Assembly (NCBI GenBank): GCA_027864655.1
Contig: JAQAZG010000005.1
Location: forward strand, 152,591-216,590
Reading direction: 5' to 3'
Source: Oleispirillum naphthae
GTDB taxonomy: Bacteria > Pseudomonadota > Alphaproteobacteria > Rhodospirillales > Rhodospirillaceae
DNA: 64,000 bases
Each line of letters opens with the position of its first letter. The stretch's first letter is position 1. Made by a program: the position numbers and the translations under genes. Under the pieces are notes generated by a model. It had not been told where the DNA came from, did no database searches, and saw only the letters and a program-made list of their open reading frames with translations. Of the stretch, positions 8,854-18,000 are shown piece by piece.

Positions 8854-9282
8854 ATGACCGGAAACATCCATGAAATGGGCGCCAAGGCCTACGGCGCGGC
8901 GCGCCGCACCCAGACGCCCCTGCGCATCATCGTGGAGCTTTACGATTCCGTCCTGTGCGCGGTGGCGCACGCCAAGGCGGCCTGCCTTCAGGACGATTTC
9001 GAAGGCGAATTCAATGCCATAATCGCGGCCACCAAGATCCTGCAGGGCCTCGACGGGGCGCTCAACCAGACCGACCCCAAGGCCAGGCCGATCGCCGAGA
9101 TGCTGCACGACTACTACAAGACCACGATCGTGCAGCTGCACCGTGCCAAGCAGGCGAAGTCCCCGGAGTCGGAGCTGCGCTACGGCAGCGTGCAACGCCA
9201 GGTCCTGGCGATGCGCGAGGCCTTCGCGGCGATTGCGGGGGTGCCCTCCCTGGTCGTCGAGGCGGCGGAAAAATCTGCCTAG
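8854..9282 (+). CDS. fliS: Flagellin export chaperone FliS
   Basis: The 142-residue helical protein has the family pattern GAKAYGAARRTQTPLRIIVE then LYDSVLCAVAHAK near the N-terminus. It carries the internal block IIAATKILQGLDGALN and the tail DYYKTTIVQLHRAKQAKSPE. FliS binds flagellin C-terminal helices in the cytoplasm and prevents early polymerisation. The start at 8854 has GGAGGGG upstream. An in-frame ATG at 8827 overlaps the fliD stop (ATGA), so coupled translation is also possible. Confidence 0.92.
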   Translation: MTGNIHEMGAKAYGAARRTQTPLRIIVELYDSVLCAVAHAKAACLQDDFEGEFNAIIAATKILQGLDGALNQTDPKARPIAEMLHDYYKTTIVQLHRAKQAKSPESELRYGSVQRQVLAMREAFAAIAGVPSLVVEAAEKSA

Positions 9283-9294
9283 TTCCAGGCAGAT
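9273..9294 (+). terminator. Hairpin across the fliS stop codon
   Basis: The perfect 8-bp arms ATCTGCCT (9273-9280) and AGGCAGAT (9287-9294) flank a 6-nt loop, so the fliS stop codon lies inside the structure. No T-run follows. It marks the likely end of the fliC-fliD-fliS transcript. Confidence 0.45.
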
Positions 9295-9343
9295 ACTGCC
9301 GAGTGACGGCGGGGAGCGCGGCTGTTAAAACGGGATCATAACG

Positions 9344-9976
9344 GTGAATGCAGTGAGCGGAATGGGCGGAACCGCAGCCGTTGACGACAGTCACGCCACG
9401 GGGACGTGGATGGACGAGATCGCCGTCAAGGTAGGGCCGGGTTCGACTTCGGAGGACATGACCGACGAGGCGCTGATGCTGCGCGTTCAGGACGGCGACA
9501 AGGAGGCCTTCCGCCTGCTCGTCGCCCGCCACATCGACCGCATCATCGGCACCGCGCGGCGCATCGTCGGCGCGGCGGAGGCCGAGGACATCGCCCAGGA
9601 CGTGTTCCTCAAGGTGTGGACCGCGCGCGCCCAGTGGACGCCGGGCCAGGCGCGCTTCCGCACCTGGCTCTACCGCGTCGCGGTCAACCGCTGCATCGAC
9701 CACACCCGCCGCGCCCGTTCCACCTCGATCGACGAGGTCCCCGAGATCGCCGACGACGCGCCCGGCCCGCTCGCCCAGTGCGTGCAGCGGGAGGAGGCGA
9801 CGCGCCTGCGCGCCGCGATGCATCATCTGTCGGAACAGCAGAGAACCGCGATCACCCTCTATTACCACGAAAGTTTGACGGCAGGCGAGGTTGCGGAGAT
9901 TATGGGCCTGCGGCTGAATGCCGTGGAGTCCCTTCTGAAGAGGGGGCGGCAAAAGCTGAGAAGCGTGCTTAAATAA
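9344..9976 (+). CDS. ECF-family RNA polymerase sigma factor
   Basis: This is a group 4 sigma factor of about 210 residues. Region 2 spans roughly residues 44-110 (DEALMLRVQDGDKEAFRLLV, AEDIAQDVFLKVW, RFRTWLYRVAVNRCIDHTRR). Region 4 is at 150-208 (LSEQQRTAITLYYHESLTAG, then EVAEIMGLRLNAVESLLKRG). DIAQDVFLKVW is the core-binding helix signature. The start is uncertain: GTG 9344 is the first codon, but ATG 9362 or 9410 would leave both domains whole. Downstream are a one-helix membrane protein and a CpxP-like protein, so I infer control of envelope or metal stress with the membrane protein as anti-sigma. Confidence 0.85.
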   Translation: MNAVSGMGGTAAVDDSHATGTWMDEIAVKVGPGSTSEDMTDEALMLRVQDGDKEAFRLLVARHIDRIIGTARRIVGAAEAEDIAQDVFLKVWTARAQWTPGQARFRTWLYRVAVNRCIDHTRRARSTSIDEVPEIADDAPGPLAQCVQREEATRLRAAMHHLSEQQRTAITLYYHESLTAGEVAEIMGLRLNAVESLLKRGRQKLRSVLK

Positions 9977-10006
9977 AGCCACAGGACGTGGCGATTCGGA
10001 GGGATC

Positions 10007-10468
10007 ATGACGCCAGAAGAATTCCGGGCGTTGCTCGATACCTACGGTGCCGACCTGACGCGCTGGCCACATGCGCGCCGCCAGGCGGCCCAGAAGCTGT
10101 TGCAGGATTCCGAACCCGCGCGGACCCAATTCGCGGAGGCGCAGGAACTCGACATCCTGCTGTCGGCGGCCGAGCCGGCGTTGACGGAGGCGCGGCGCAA
10201 GAGCCTCACCGATGCCATTCTCGACAACCTGCCGGACGACCCCCTGCCGCGCCAGGCGCGGGAGCTGCCGCGCGCGCCCGCGCGCCCGGCCTCGACGGAT
10301 CGCGCCGTAGGGATCGGCGTTCTGGTGCGGCCGCTGGCGGGGTTGTGGGTGGCGTGCCTCGCCTGCGGCATTCTTCTCGGCGTCGGCCTTTACGTCGGGC
10401 AGCAGCGCCTGACGGCGACCGCCGAGAGCGATTGGACCGGCACGCTCACGGTGTTCGGTGTCAACTGA
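10007..10468 (+). CDS. Putative anti-sigma-like single-pass membrane protein
   Basis: The 153-residue product has a cytoplasmic N-terminal helical part (MTPEEFRALLDTYGADLTRW, then ARRQAAQKLLQDSEPARTQF) and one hydrophobic helix (about residues 113-137; GLWVACLACGILLGVGLYVG). A short periplasmic tail follows. It lies 30 bases after an ECF sigma gene, the usual place for an anti-sigma factor. No zinc-binding HxxxCxxC motif is present, so it would not be a ZAS-type anti-sigma. The role comes from position and topology only; a membrane accessory protein is equally possible. Confidence 0.55.
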   Translation: MTPEEFRALLDTYGADLTRWPHARRQAAQKLLQDSEPARTQFAEAQELDILLSAAEPALTEARRKSLTDAILDNLPDDPLPRQARELPRAPARPASTDRAVGIGVLVRPLAGLWVACLACGILLGVGLYVGQQRLTATAESDWTGTLTVFGVN

Positions 10469-10492
10469 GGTTCGGTGCCTGAGGCGGTTTCG

Positions 10493-10978
10493 ATGAAACG
10501 ATGGCTGATCGCTTCCCTAGCCGTGAACGTCCTCCTGATCGGGGTCGGGGCCGGGTTCTTCTTCACGGCGATGGCGCCGCGGTTGCCGATGCTGCCGCCG
10601 GTGGGGCCGCGCCCGGGCATCCAGCGCGATCTTCTGCAGGCGGCGGAAACCGCGCTTTCCGGTGCGGACCGCACCCGCGCGCTCGCCATTCTCAAACGGA
10701 ATTTCCAGGGCATGGAAGCGCCGCCGCCCGGCCCGCAGCCGCGGCCGGAGGACATTCTGCGCGCCTTCGTCGAGGGCCGCCTGCCGGAAGACCGGCCCTT
10801 CGCCGACCCGAATTTCGAGGAACGCCGCAAGCGCGAGATCGACGCCCTGCGCGCCACCTTCACGGAGATGATCGCGGCGCTCGACCGCCCGGCGCGCGAG
10901 GCCTTCGCCCGGGCGATCCGCACCCGCATGGACAGCGTGCGCGCCTGCCTCGATTCCGGCCCGCCGCCGCGGCCGTAA
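10493..10978 (+). CDS. Periplasmic CpxP/Spy-like (heavy-metal sensor family) protein
   Basis: The 161-residue product has an N-terminal membrane anchor or signal (MKRWLIASLAVNVLLIGVGA, then GFFFTAMAP). The rest is helical, Arg- and Pro-rich and predicted periplasmic. The C-terminal half (RRKREIDALRATFTEMIAAL, DRPAREAFARAI) resembles the Spy/CpxP and periplasmic heavy-metal sensor families, which act as periplasmic chaperones or feedback sensors. I chose ATG 10493 (GAGGCGG upstream) over GTG 10475. It follows the putative anti-sigma gene and converges on a CpxA-like kinase 177 bases away, so a shared envelope-stress theme is plausible. Confidence 0.6.
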   Translation: MKRWLIASLAVNVLLIGVGAGFFFTAMAPRLPMLPPVGPRPGIQRDLLQAAETALSGADRTRALAILKRNFQGMEAPPPGPQPRPEDILRAFVEGRLPEDRPFADPNFEERRKREIDALRATFTEMIAALDRPAREAFARAIRTRMDSVRACLDSGPPPRP

Positions 10979-10980
10979 AA

Positions 10981-11157
10981 CTCCAAAACTTCGTGGAGGG
11001 TCGCGGACCCTCCACACCTCCCATAACTTTTGATTTCTGCGCGCAGCGCCATAAACCCGTGCGATGGCAACGAGAGGCGTTGCCTGCCGCTGCGCGGCGA
11101 AAAACCTAAGGGGGAGGTGCGGAGGGCCTCAGGTCCTCCGCGAAGGGTCGGTTTTTT
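10981..11157. repeat. Structured intergenic repeat, copy 1
   Basis: This fills the space between two convergent genes. It starts with a hairpin (arms GTGGAGGGTC and GACCCTCCAC, 10993-11015), then the core CCATAACTTTTGATTTC and TGCGCGCAGCGCCATAA, then TGCCGCTGCGCGGCGAAAAA and a CCTAAGGGGGAGG end. A second hairpin follows (CGGAGG 11120-11125 with CCTCCG 11135-11140), then six T (11152-11157). The same layout is found at 18001, 31012 and 32285. The core ends are inverted (CCCATAACTT against AA-CCTAAGGGG), so the whole core can fold. It may act as a bidirectional terminator. Confidence 0.75.
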
Positions 11158-12433
11158 ATTCCCCGGCGGGGCCGAAGGGCAGGGTGATGGTCACCGCGAG
11201 GCCGCCGTCCGGGCGGTTGGCGGCGGCGATTTCGCCGCCGTGGGCGGCGATGGTTCGCCGCGCGATGGCGAGGCCGAGGCCGTAGCCCTGGCCGCCGCCG
11301 CCGCGGACGAAGGGTTCGAAGATGCGGCAGAGGGTGTCGGGCGCGACGCCGGGGCCGTCGTCCTCCACGGAGATCACGTAGACGCGGCGCGCCGCATCGG
11401 CGGCGAGGCCGACGGTGACGGTCCCCCCGGCGAAGCGCAGGGCGTTGCGCACGATGTTGTCGAGCGAGCGGCGCAGCAGTTCGGCGTGGCCGACCACGGT
11501 GGGGGCGGGCTCGGGCAGCGGGCCGATGCGCTCCGCCACCGCGACGCCGGATTCCTGCGCCTCGAAGCGCGCGTCGGAAACCACCGAAAGCAGGAGCTCC
11601 CGCGGGTCGAAATAGTCGGGCTCCGCATCCTGGCCGATCTCCACCCGCGACAGGGAGAGCAGCTCTCCCACCAGGTCGTCGAGGCGGCGCGCCTCGGCTT
11701 CGATGCGCCGGAGCCCGTCGTCGATGCGCTCCGGCGAGTGGCGGGCGAGTTCGGCGGCGAGGTGCAGCCGCGCCAGCGGCGAGCGCAACTCGTGCGAGAC
11801 GTCGTGGAGCAGGCGTTCGCGCGCCGCCACCAGCTCCTGCAGGCGGGCGGCCATGGCGTCGAAGTCGCGGGCGAGGTCGGCGATCTCGTCGCTGCGCCGC
11901 CCCATCGAGGGGGCCAGCCGCGCGCCGAGGTCGCCCCCGGCGAGGCGTTCGAAGCCGCCGCGCAGCCGCCGGATCGGCCGGGTGAGGTACCAGGCGAGGA
12001 CGATGCTGAACAGCAGGCCGCCGACCGCGCCGATGGTCAGGATGTCTGGCGGAATGTCGAAGGGGCCGCGGTGGCGGGAGACGTCGCGCACGTCGTAGAC
12101 GAGGCGGTGCACCGCGCCGCCGGGGTCCGCCACGTCGCGCACATAGAGTCCGGGGGTCTGCGGCGCCTCGCCCGCTGGGGGTTCGATGCGCAGGCGGCTG
12201 CGGGTGACGTCCGGCCAGACGGACAGCATCTCCGAGAGCGCCTCGATGCCGCCCCAGCGCACCGCGGTTTCCGCCGCGGTCATCGTCATGGTGATGGCGT
12301 TGGGCAGGGCGGCGACGCGCGGCGGCGTGGTCGGCGTGCGGTAGAATGCGATGAACACCCACGCCGCCTCCAGGATGAAAAAGAAGGTCAGCCAGAAGCC
12401 GAGGAGAATCTTCCAGAACAGCCGCACCCGCAT
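11156..12433 (-). CDS. Sensor histidine kinase, CpxA/EnvZ-like
   Basis: The 425-residue product has a first membrane helix at about 8-30 (ILLGFWLTFFFILEAAWVFI), a periplasmic sensor of about 100 residues, and a second helix at about 133-150. It continues with a HAMP domain (TRPIRRLRGGFERLAGGDLG), a HisKA box with His214 (HDVSHELRSPLARLHLAAEL), and an HATPase domain with N, G1 (VEDDGPGV) and G2 (GYGLGLAIA) boxes. Its start shares one base with the stop of the response regulator, so the two are coupled. It likely senses an envelope signal and phosphorylates that regulator. Its stop codon TAA overlaps the T-run of the adjacent repeat. Confidence 0.9.
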   Translation of the reverse strand: MRVRLFWKILLGFWLTFFFILEAAWVFIAFYRTPTTPPRVAALPNAITMTMTAAETAVRWGGIEALSEMLSVWPDVTRSRLRIEPPAGEAPQTPGLYVRDVADPGGAVHRLVYDVRDVSRHRGPFDIPPDILTIGAVGGLLFSIVLAWYLTRPIRRLRGGFERLAGGDLGARLAPSMGRRSDEIADLARDFDAMAARLQELVAARERLLHDVSHELRSPLARLHLAAELARHSPERIDDGLRRIEAEARRLDDLVGELLSLSRVEIGQDAEPDYFDPRELLLSVVSDARFEAQESGVAVAERIGPLPEPAPTVVGHAELLRRSLDNIVRNALRFAGGTVTVGLAADAARRVYVISVEDDGPGVAPDTLCRIFEPFVRGGGGQGYGLGLAIARRTIAAHGGEIAAANRPDGGLAVTITLPFGPAGE

Positions 12434-13095
12434 CAGGCGTCTCCCATGCGGTAGCCGACGCCGCGCACCGTCTCGATGGCGACGGTGCCGAGCTTCTGGC
12501 GGATGTTGCTGACGTGCACGTCGATGCTGCGGTCGTAGGGGCGGCGCGGGTGGCCGAGCACGCGCATCGAAAGCTCGTCCTTGGTGACGACGCGCGGCCG
12601 CTCGCGCAGGAGGATTTCCAAGAGGTTGAACTCGGTGGCGGTGAGGTCCAGGGGGCGCCCGTCGAGCGCCGCCTCGCGCCGCGGCGCGTCCAGGCTGAGG
12701 CCGCCGTGGAGCAGCGGCCCGGCGGCGGCGGGCTCGGCGGTGCGGCGCAGCACCGCGCGGATGCGCGCCACCAGTTCGCGCGGCAAGAAGGGCTTCGGCA
12801 GGTAGTCGTCGGCGCCCATCTCCAGGCCGAGCACGCGGTCCACGTCGTCGCCGCGCGCGGTGAGCATGAGGATGGGAATGCGGCTCTCGGCGCGGATCGT
12901 CTTGAGGGCGTCGATGCCGGTGCGGTCGGGCAGCATGACGTCGAGGATCACCGCGGCGAAGCCGCCGGAGAGCGCCGCGGCGATGCCCGCCTGCGCGGTG
13001 TGACGCGCCGACACGGTGAACCCTTCCGCGGCCAGATATTCGGTCAGCATCGCGGCGAGTTCGCGGTCGTCGTCGATCAACAGCAGAGTCGCCAT
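12433..13095 (-). CDS. OmpR/CpxR-family response regulator
   Basis: The 220-residue product has a receiver domain with acidic pocket LLLIDDDRE, phospho-acceptor Asp52 (AAVILDVMLPDRTG), Thr in LMLTARGDD and Lys in LPKPFLP. A C-terminal winged helix follows (TATEFNLLEILLRERPRVVT; SIDVHVSNIRQKLG; VRGVGYRMG). The ATG at 13095 has GGCGGAGG eight bases upstream. It is divergent from the macA-macB-tolC-like operon, and the region between carries a CpxR-like direct repeat. I infer that it controls the pump and its own operon. Confidence 0.9.
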   Translation of the reverse strand: MATLLLIDDDRELAAMLTEYLAAEGFTVSARHTAQAGIAAALSGGFAAVILDVMLPDRTGIDALKTIRAESRIPILMLTARGDDVDRVLGLEMGADDYLPKPFLPRELVARIRAVLRRTAEPAAAGPLLHGGLSLDAPRREAALDGRPLDLTATEFNLLEILLRERPRVVTKDELSMRVLGHPRRPYDRSIDVHVSNIRQKLGTVAIETVRGVGYRMGDA

Positions 13096-13156
13096 GTCTT
13101 TTCCTCCGCCTTCAAGATAATCCCTCATGCCACGCTTCGCGCAACACCTGGAAGGA

Positions 13157-13222
13157 TTTACGCCGCGCTTACACTTCCTTGCCGCTGTTTTGACGGCGGC
13201 GCGCCTGCGGCGAAGCTATATT
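13157..13222. promoter_or_regulatory. CpxR-like box and pump promoter between regulator and macA
   Basis: Read on the minus strand, GTAAG (13172-13168) and GTAAA (13161-13157) form a direct repeat with six bases between, close to the CpxR consensus GTAAA-N5-GTAAA. A -10-like TATATT lies at 13217-13222 for the macA side, with no good -35 at 16-18 bases. That fits an activator-dependent promoter with the box near -60. On the other strand TTGCGC and ATTATC with a 17-base spacer could serve the regulator gene. All of this is pattern matching by eye. Confidence 0.45.
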
Positions 13223-13271
13223 GGCTTCGGTTGCCCGCGTGGCGGCGGTTTTTTCCAGCGAGGAGGATCCG

Positions 13272-14534
13272 GTGAGCGAATCGGCAGGACAGGCCTGGAG
13301 GGCGAAGCTGACGTGGCGTCGCGTCGCCGTGGCCGCAGCGGCGGTGGCGGTGCTGGCGGTGGGCGCGCGGATGCTGTGGGGCGGGCGCGAGCCGCCGCCG
13401 CCGACGGTCGCCGCGGCGCTTGCCGACATCGAGGACACGGTGCTCGCCGACGGCACGTTGCAGGCGGCGCGTCAGGTCAACGTCGGCGCGCAGGTCTCCG
13501 GCCAGATCAAGGCGATCCAGGTGAACCTCGGCGATGCGGTTTCCGAGGGCCAGCCGGTGGTGGAGATCGACTCCCTGACCCAGCAGAACGCCCTGCGCAA
13601 CGCCGAGGCGGCGCTCGCCAGCGTGATCGCGCAGCGCACCGCCAAGCTCGCCTCGCTGGAGCAGGCGGAACTCACCTTCAAGCGCCAGAGCCGCCTGCTG
13701 AAGCAGGACGCGGGCTCGCGCGAGGACTACGAGGCGGCGGTGGCCGGCCTCAAGACCCTGAAGGCCGGGGTGGCGGTGCTGGACGCCGAGATCGAGCAGG
13801 CCAAGGTGGCGGTGGACACCGCCAAGGTCAACCTCGGCTATACCCGCATCAGCGCGCCGATTTCCGGCACCGTGGTGGCGGTGGCGGTGGACGAGGGCCA
13901 GACGGTCAACGCCAACCAGACCACGCCGACCCTGCTCAAGCTCGCCCAGCTCGACACCATGACGGTGTGCGCCGAGGTCTCCGAGGCGGACATCCCGCGG
14001 GTTGCGCCGGGGCAGACCGTCTATTTCACCATCCTCGGCGAGCCGGACAACCGCTACTACACCAAGGTGCGCGCCATCGAGCCCGCCTCGGAGAACTTCA
14101 GCAACAGCTGCAACGCCTCCTCCGGCACCGCGAGCAGCACCACCACCAGCACCACTTCGTCGTCCAGTTCGTCGTCCAGCAGCAACACCGCGATCTATTA
14201 CAACGCGCTGTTCGACGTGCCCAATCCGGGCCGCAAGCTGCGCATCGCGATGACCGCGCAGGTCTCCATCGTGCTCGCCGAGGCGAAGCAGGCGGTGACC
14301 ATCCCCGCCGCCATTCTCGGCGCGCCGGGGCGCGACGGCCTCTATACGGTGCAGGTGGCGAAGGAGGACGGCAGCGTCGAGAAGCGCCGCGTCAAGGTGG
14401 GGATCAACAACCACGTCACCGCCCAGGTGGTGGAAGGCCTGGCCGCCGGCGAGCGGGTGGTGAGCAGCCGCGCGCTCGCCGCCGCGGCGGCGGGAAGCTT
14501 CAAGCCGCGGTCGCCTATGGGGAGGCTGTTCTGA
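13272..14534 (+). CDS. macA: MacA-like periplasmic adaptor of tripartite efflux pump
   Basis: The 420-residue membrane-fusion protein has an N-terminal anchor (about residues 17-34), a split lipoyl domain ([20 protein letters not shown] then [20 protein letters not shown]), an alpha-hairpin of about 90 residues between the halves, and beta-barrel and membrane-proximal domains. The GTG start at 13272 is backed by AGGAGGATCCG. Its stop overlaps the macB ATG (TGATG). An unusual Ser/Thr-rich run (about residues 278-308: [20 protein letters not shown]) interrupts the beta-barrel domain. It links the MacB-like ATPase to the outer-membrane channel encoded third in the operon. Confidence 0.88.
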   Translation: MSESAGQAWRAKLTWRRVAVAAAAVAVLAVGARMLWGGREPPPPTVAAALADIEDTVLADGTLQAARQVNVGAQVSGQIKAIQVNLGDAVSEGQPVVEIDSLTQQNALRNAEAALASVIAQRTAKLASLEQAELTFKRQSRLLKQDAGSREDYEAAVAGLKTLKAGVAVLDAEIEQAKVAVDTAKVNLGYTRISAPISGTVVAVAVDEGQTVNANQTTPTLLKLAQLDTMTVCAEVSEADIPRVAPGQTVYFTILGEPDNRYYTKVRAIEPASENFSNSCNASSGTASSTTTSTTSSSSSSSSSNTAIYYNALFDVPNPGRKLRIAMTAQVSIVLAEAKQAVTIPAAILGAPGRDGLYTVQVAKEDGSVEKRRVKVGINNHVTAQVVEGLAAGERVVSSRALAAAAAGSFKPRSPMGRLF

Positions 14535-16480
14535 TGGCCGAACCTCTGCTGCGGCTCGACGGGGTGTGGCGGGAATACCCCTCGGGCGACCAGACCATCG
14601 CCGCGCTCAAGGGACTCGACCTCACCATCGAGGCGGGCGAGATGGTGGCGATCGTCGGCGTCTCCGGCTCCGGCAAATCGACCCTGATGAACATCCTCGG
14701 CTGCCTCGACCGGCCGACCCGCGGCGCTTACCGCGTCGCCGGGCGCGACACCCGCGAGCTTTCCCCCGACCAGCTTGCGGAGCTGCGGCGCGAGCACTTC
14801 GGCTTCATCTTCCAGCGCTACCACCTGCTCTCCATCCTCGATGCGGTGGGCAATGTCGAGGTGCCCGCGGTCTATGCCGGGCGCGCCCGCGCCGAGCGCC
14901 GCGCCCGCGCCGTGGACCTGCTGGTCCGCCTCGGCCTCGACGACCGCCTCGACCACACCCCCGCCCAGCTTTCCGGCGGCCAGCAGCAGCGGGTTTCGGT
15001 GGCGCGCGCCCTGGTCAACGGCGGCCGCGTCATTCTCGCCGACGAGCCCACCGGCGCGCTCGACCGCAAGAGCGGCGAGGACATGCTGGCGTTGCTGAAG
15101 GAACTGCACGCCGAGGGCCACACCATCATCATCGTCACCCACGATCCCACGGTGGCGGCGCACGCCGAGCGCATCATCGAGATCAGCGACGGCGAAATCC
15201 TCGCCGACCGCAGCGAGACCGGCGCGGCGGCGCGGCGGCGGATGGCCGAGCCGCCGACCGCGGGCGACGGCTGGCGGGCGCGCGCCGACCGCGCGGCGGA
15301 GGCCTTCCGCATGGCGGTTCTGGCGATGGCCGCGCACCGGCTGCGCACCTTCCTCACCATGCTCGGCATCATCATCGGCATCGCCTCGGTGGTCTCGGTG
15401 GTGGCGCTGGGCGAGGGCTCGCGTCAGAAGATCCTCAAGGACATCAGCTCGATCGGCACCAACACCATCGACATCCTGCCGGGCAAGGACTTCGGCGACA
15501 CCCGCTCCGGACGGGTGCGCACCCTGGTGCCGCGCGACGCCGCGGCGCTGAAGCTGCAGGACTACGTGGACAGCGTCACCCCCAGCGTCGGCGGCAGCCG
15601 CACCCTGCGCTACCGCAACATCGCGGTGACCGGCCAGGTCAACGGCGTCGGGCCGGATTACTTCCGGGTGCGCGGCTACGAGATGGCCTCGGGCATCGCC
15701 TTCACCGAGGAGAGCGTGCAGCGCCGCAGCCAGGACGTGGTGATCGACGACAACACCCTGAAGCAGATCTTCGGCGAGGATGCGGACCCGATCGGCGAGG
15801 TGATCCTCTTGGGCGACGTTCCGGCGCGGATCATCGGCGTCACTGCGGCGCGCACCGCCGCCTTCGGCAATCCGGACACGCTGAACGTGTGGATTCCCTA
15901 TACCACGGCGATGAACCGGGTGCTCGGCCAGACCTACCTGCAACGCATCACCGTGCGGGTCAACGACACCACCGACACCAAGGTGGCGGAAAGCCGCATC
16001 GTCGATTTCATGCAGGCGCGCCACCGCACCAAGGACTTCTTCGTGATCAACACCGACACCATCCGCCAGACCGTGGACAAGACCACGGCGACGATGACTC
16101 TCCTGGTCTCCGCGATCGCGGTGATCTCCCTGGTGGTCGGCGGCATCGGGGTGATGAACATCATGCTGGTCTCGGTCACCGAGCGCACCCGCGAGATCGG
16201 CGTGCGCATGGCGGTCGGCGCGCGGCAGTCGGACATCATGCAGCAGTTCCTCATCGAGGCGGTGCTGGTCTGCCTGCTCGGCGGCGTGCTCGGCGTGGGG
16301 CTCGCCTTCCTCATCTACGCCCTGGTGGCGAAGAGCGGCGGCAGCGTGCAGATGGTGATTTCGGCATGGTCGATCGCCGCGGCCTTCGGCTGCTCCACGG
16401 CGATCGGCGTGGCTTTCGGTTTTCTCCCGGCGCGGCACGCGGCGCGCCTCGACCCGGTGGAGGCTTTGGCGCGGGAATGA
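14534..16480 (+). CDS. macB: MacB-like ABC transporter (ATPase-permease fusion)
   Basis: The 648-residue product, the usual MacB length, has an N-terminal ATPase with Walker [11 protein letters not shown] (41-50), Q-loop FIFQRYHLL, signature [15 protein letters not shown], Walker [13 protein letters not shown] and switch His IIIVTHD. Then come one membrane helix (about 270-290, [20 protein letters not shown]), a large periplasmic domain, and three C-terminal helices with the motif [20 protein letters not shown]. With MacA and the TolC-like protein it would drive export of macrolides, toxins, lipids or peptides; the substrate cannot be read from sequence. Confidence 0.92.
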   Translation: MAEPLLRLDGVWREYPSGDQTIAALKGLDLTIEAGEMVAIVGVSGSGKSTLMNILGCLDRPTRGAYRVAGRDTRELSPDQLAELRREHFGFIFQRYHLLSILDAVGNVEVPAVYAGRARAERRARAVDLLVRLGLDDRLDHTPAQLSGGQQQRVSVARALVNGGRVILADEPTGALDRKSGEDMLALLKELHAEGHTIIIVTHDPTVAAHAERIIEISDGEILADRSETGAAARRRMAEPPTAGDGWRARADRAAEAFRMAVLAMAAHRLRTFLTMLGIIIGIASVVSVVALGEGSRQKILKDISSIGTNTIDILPGKDFGDTRSGRVRTLVPRDAAALKLQDYVDSVTPSVGGSRTLRYRNIAVTGQVNGVGPDYFRVRGYEMASGIAFTEESVQRRSQDVVIDDNTLKQIFGEDADPIGEVILLGDVPARIIGVTAARTAAFGNPDTLNVWIPYTTAMNRVLGQTYLQRITVRVNDTTDTKVAESRIVDFMQARHRTKDFFVINTDTIRQTVDKTTATMTLLVSAIAVISLVVGGIGVMNIMLVSVTERTREIGVRMAVGARQSDIMQQFLIEAVLVCLLGGVLGVGLAFLIYALVAKSGGSVQMVISAWSIAAAFGCSTAIGVAFGFLPARHAARLDPVEALARE

Positions 16481-17877
16481 TCGGATTTCGCACACTTCAC
16501 GGCGGCATCGCCGCCCTCGCGGTCCTCGGCCTCTCCGGCTGCGCCCTGCTGGAAACCGACTACGCGCGGCCGCAGCTCACCCTGCCCGCCGCCTACGCCG
16601 GTGCGGAGGCCAAGACCGCGGCGCTTTCCGGCGACTGGTGGAAAGAGTTCGGCGACGCCGACCTCGACGCCCTGGTGGCCGATGCGCTCTTGCGCAACAA
16701 CGACCTCACCGTGGCGGCGGAGCGGCTGGTCCAGGCCCGCTTGAAGGCGGACCTCGCCCAGGGCGACCTCTACCCCAGCCTGTCCGCGAGCGGCGACTTC
16801 GCCCGCAAGCGCACCCTCTCGGACCCGCGCAAGACGACGCGCAGCGCCGAGGTGAGCGCCGCCCTCAGCTTCGACCCCGACCCCTGGGGCGCGCTTTCCC
16901 GCAGCCGCGACGCGGCGGACCTGGAGGCGCAGGCGAGCGCCCTCGACCTTGCGGATGCGGCGCAGGGCGTCGCCGCCACCACCGCCCAGCTCTATTGGCA
17001 GTTGGTCTACCTGCGGCAGCGGGTGGCGCTTTCGGCCGACAGCATCGCCTATGCGCAGCGCACCCTCGACCTCTCCCGGGCGAAATACGCCGCGGGCGCG
17101 GTCTCCAGCCTCGACGTGCTACAGGCGGAGCAGAGCCTGCGCACCCAGGAAGCGGCGGACACCACCTACCGCCAGAGCCTGACCGAAACCGCAAACGCGC
17201 TGGCCATCCTGTTCGACGCGCCGCCCGCCGCGGCCAAGGCGCCGCGCGCCACCCTGCCCGCGGCGGACCCGCCGCCGGTGGCGCCGGGGCTGCCCGCCCA
17301 GGTGCTGGAACGCCGCGCCGACATCCGCGCCGCCGAGGCGCGGCTGGCCGAAACCCTGGCGGAAACCGACGCGACGCGCGCAAGCTTCCTCCCCGCGTTC
17401 TCGCTCACCGGCGCCCTCGGCAGCTCCAGCGTCGCGCTCACCGACGTGCTGCGCAACCCGGTGGGAAGCCTCGGCGCGGGCCTCGTCCTGCCGTTCCTCA
17501 ACTGGCGGGAGATGAACCGCACGATCAAGGTCTCGGAGTCCGAATACCGCGCCGCGGTGGCGGACTTCCGCCAGACCCTCTATGCGGCGCTGGCGGATGT
17601 GGAAAACGCGCTCTCCTCGCGCGGCCAACTGGCGCTGCAAGGGGAAAAGCTCGCCCGCGCCCTCGCCACCGCACAGGAGGCGGAAAGACTCTACGAGGTG
17701 CGCTACCGCGCCGGGGCGGTGGATCTGCAATCCTGGCTCGACGTGCAGGAGAAACGCCGCACCGCCGAGGAGTCGCTGCTCGCCAACCGCTACGACCGCC
17801 TGGCCAACCGCATCGCCCTCTACCGCGCGCTCGGCGGCTCCGCCACCCTGCCGCCCGGCCGCCTCGCCGCGGAGTGA
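16477..17877 (+). CDS. TolC/NodT-family outer-membrane efflux lipoprotein
   Basis: The 466-residue product has a lipoprotein signal ending [12 protein letters not shown] (Cys22), then the NodT-type opening [15 protein letters not shown] and [20 protein letters not shown]. Two outer-membrane-factor repeats follow with long helices (about 60-240 and 265-455), including [20 protein letters not shown] and [19 protein letters not shown]. It is the outer-membrane channel for the MacA-MacB pump. Its start overlaps the macB stop by four bases (ATGA), so the three genes are translationally coupled. Confidence 0.92.
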   Translation: MIGFRTLHGGIAALAVLGLSGCALLETDYARPQLTLPAAYAGAEAKTAALSGDWWKEFGDADLDALVADALLRNNDLTVAAERLVQARLKADLAQGDLYPSLSASGDFARKRTLSDPRKTTRSAEVSAALSFDPDPWGALSRSRDAADLEAQASALDLADAAQGVAATTAQLYWQLVYLRQRVALSADSIAYAQRTLDLSRAKYAAGAVSSLDVLQAEQSLRTQEAADTTYRQSLTETANALAILFDAPPAAAKAPRATLPAADPPPVAPGLPAQVLERRADIRAAEARLAETLAETDATRASFLPAFSLTGALGSSSVALTDVLRNPVGSLGAGLVLPFLNWREMNRTIKVSESEYRAAVADFRQTLYAALADVENALSSRGQLALQGEKLARALATAQEAERLYEVRYRAGAVDLQSWLDVQEKRRTAEESLLANRYDRLANRIALYRALGGSATLPPGRLAAE

Positions 17878-17905
17878 GGCAAAAACCTTCCGGAGGGACT
17901 TGCTC

Positions 17906-17993
17906 GGAAAACGCTCAAGGCGTTTTCCTCATCCTCGGCTCCGCCTCGGACCGTTGCCTGCGGCAACGTCCCTACGAACGCCTTTTGGCGTTC
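17906..17993. repeat. Cluster of three hairpins after the efflux operon
   Basis: Three perfect stem-loops follow in a row: GGAAAACGC/GCGTTTTCC (17906-17928), CGTTGCC/GGCAACG (17952-17968) and GAACGCC/GGCGTTC (17976-17993). They sit in the 361-bp non-coding stretch between the TolC-like gene and the nitroreductase gene, just before repeat copy 2. They look like processing or termination structures. I see no gene in this stretch. Confidence 0.6.
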
Positions 17994-18000
17994 TCCGTGG

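Noticed and set aside
11030..12454. Long plus-strand open frame across the histidine kinase
   Set aside because: Antisense shadow of a gene with clear HAMP, HisKA and HATPase motifs; it starts within the repeat element.
13127..17877. Very long plus-strand frames running through macA, macB and the TolC-like gene
   Set aside because: Only the parts from 14534 and 16477 match MacB and TolC; the upstream extensions are out-of-frame readings of the preceding genes.
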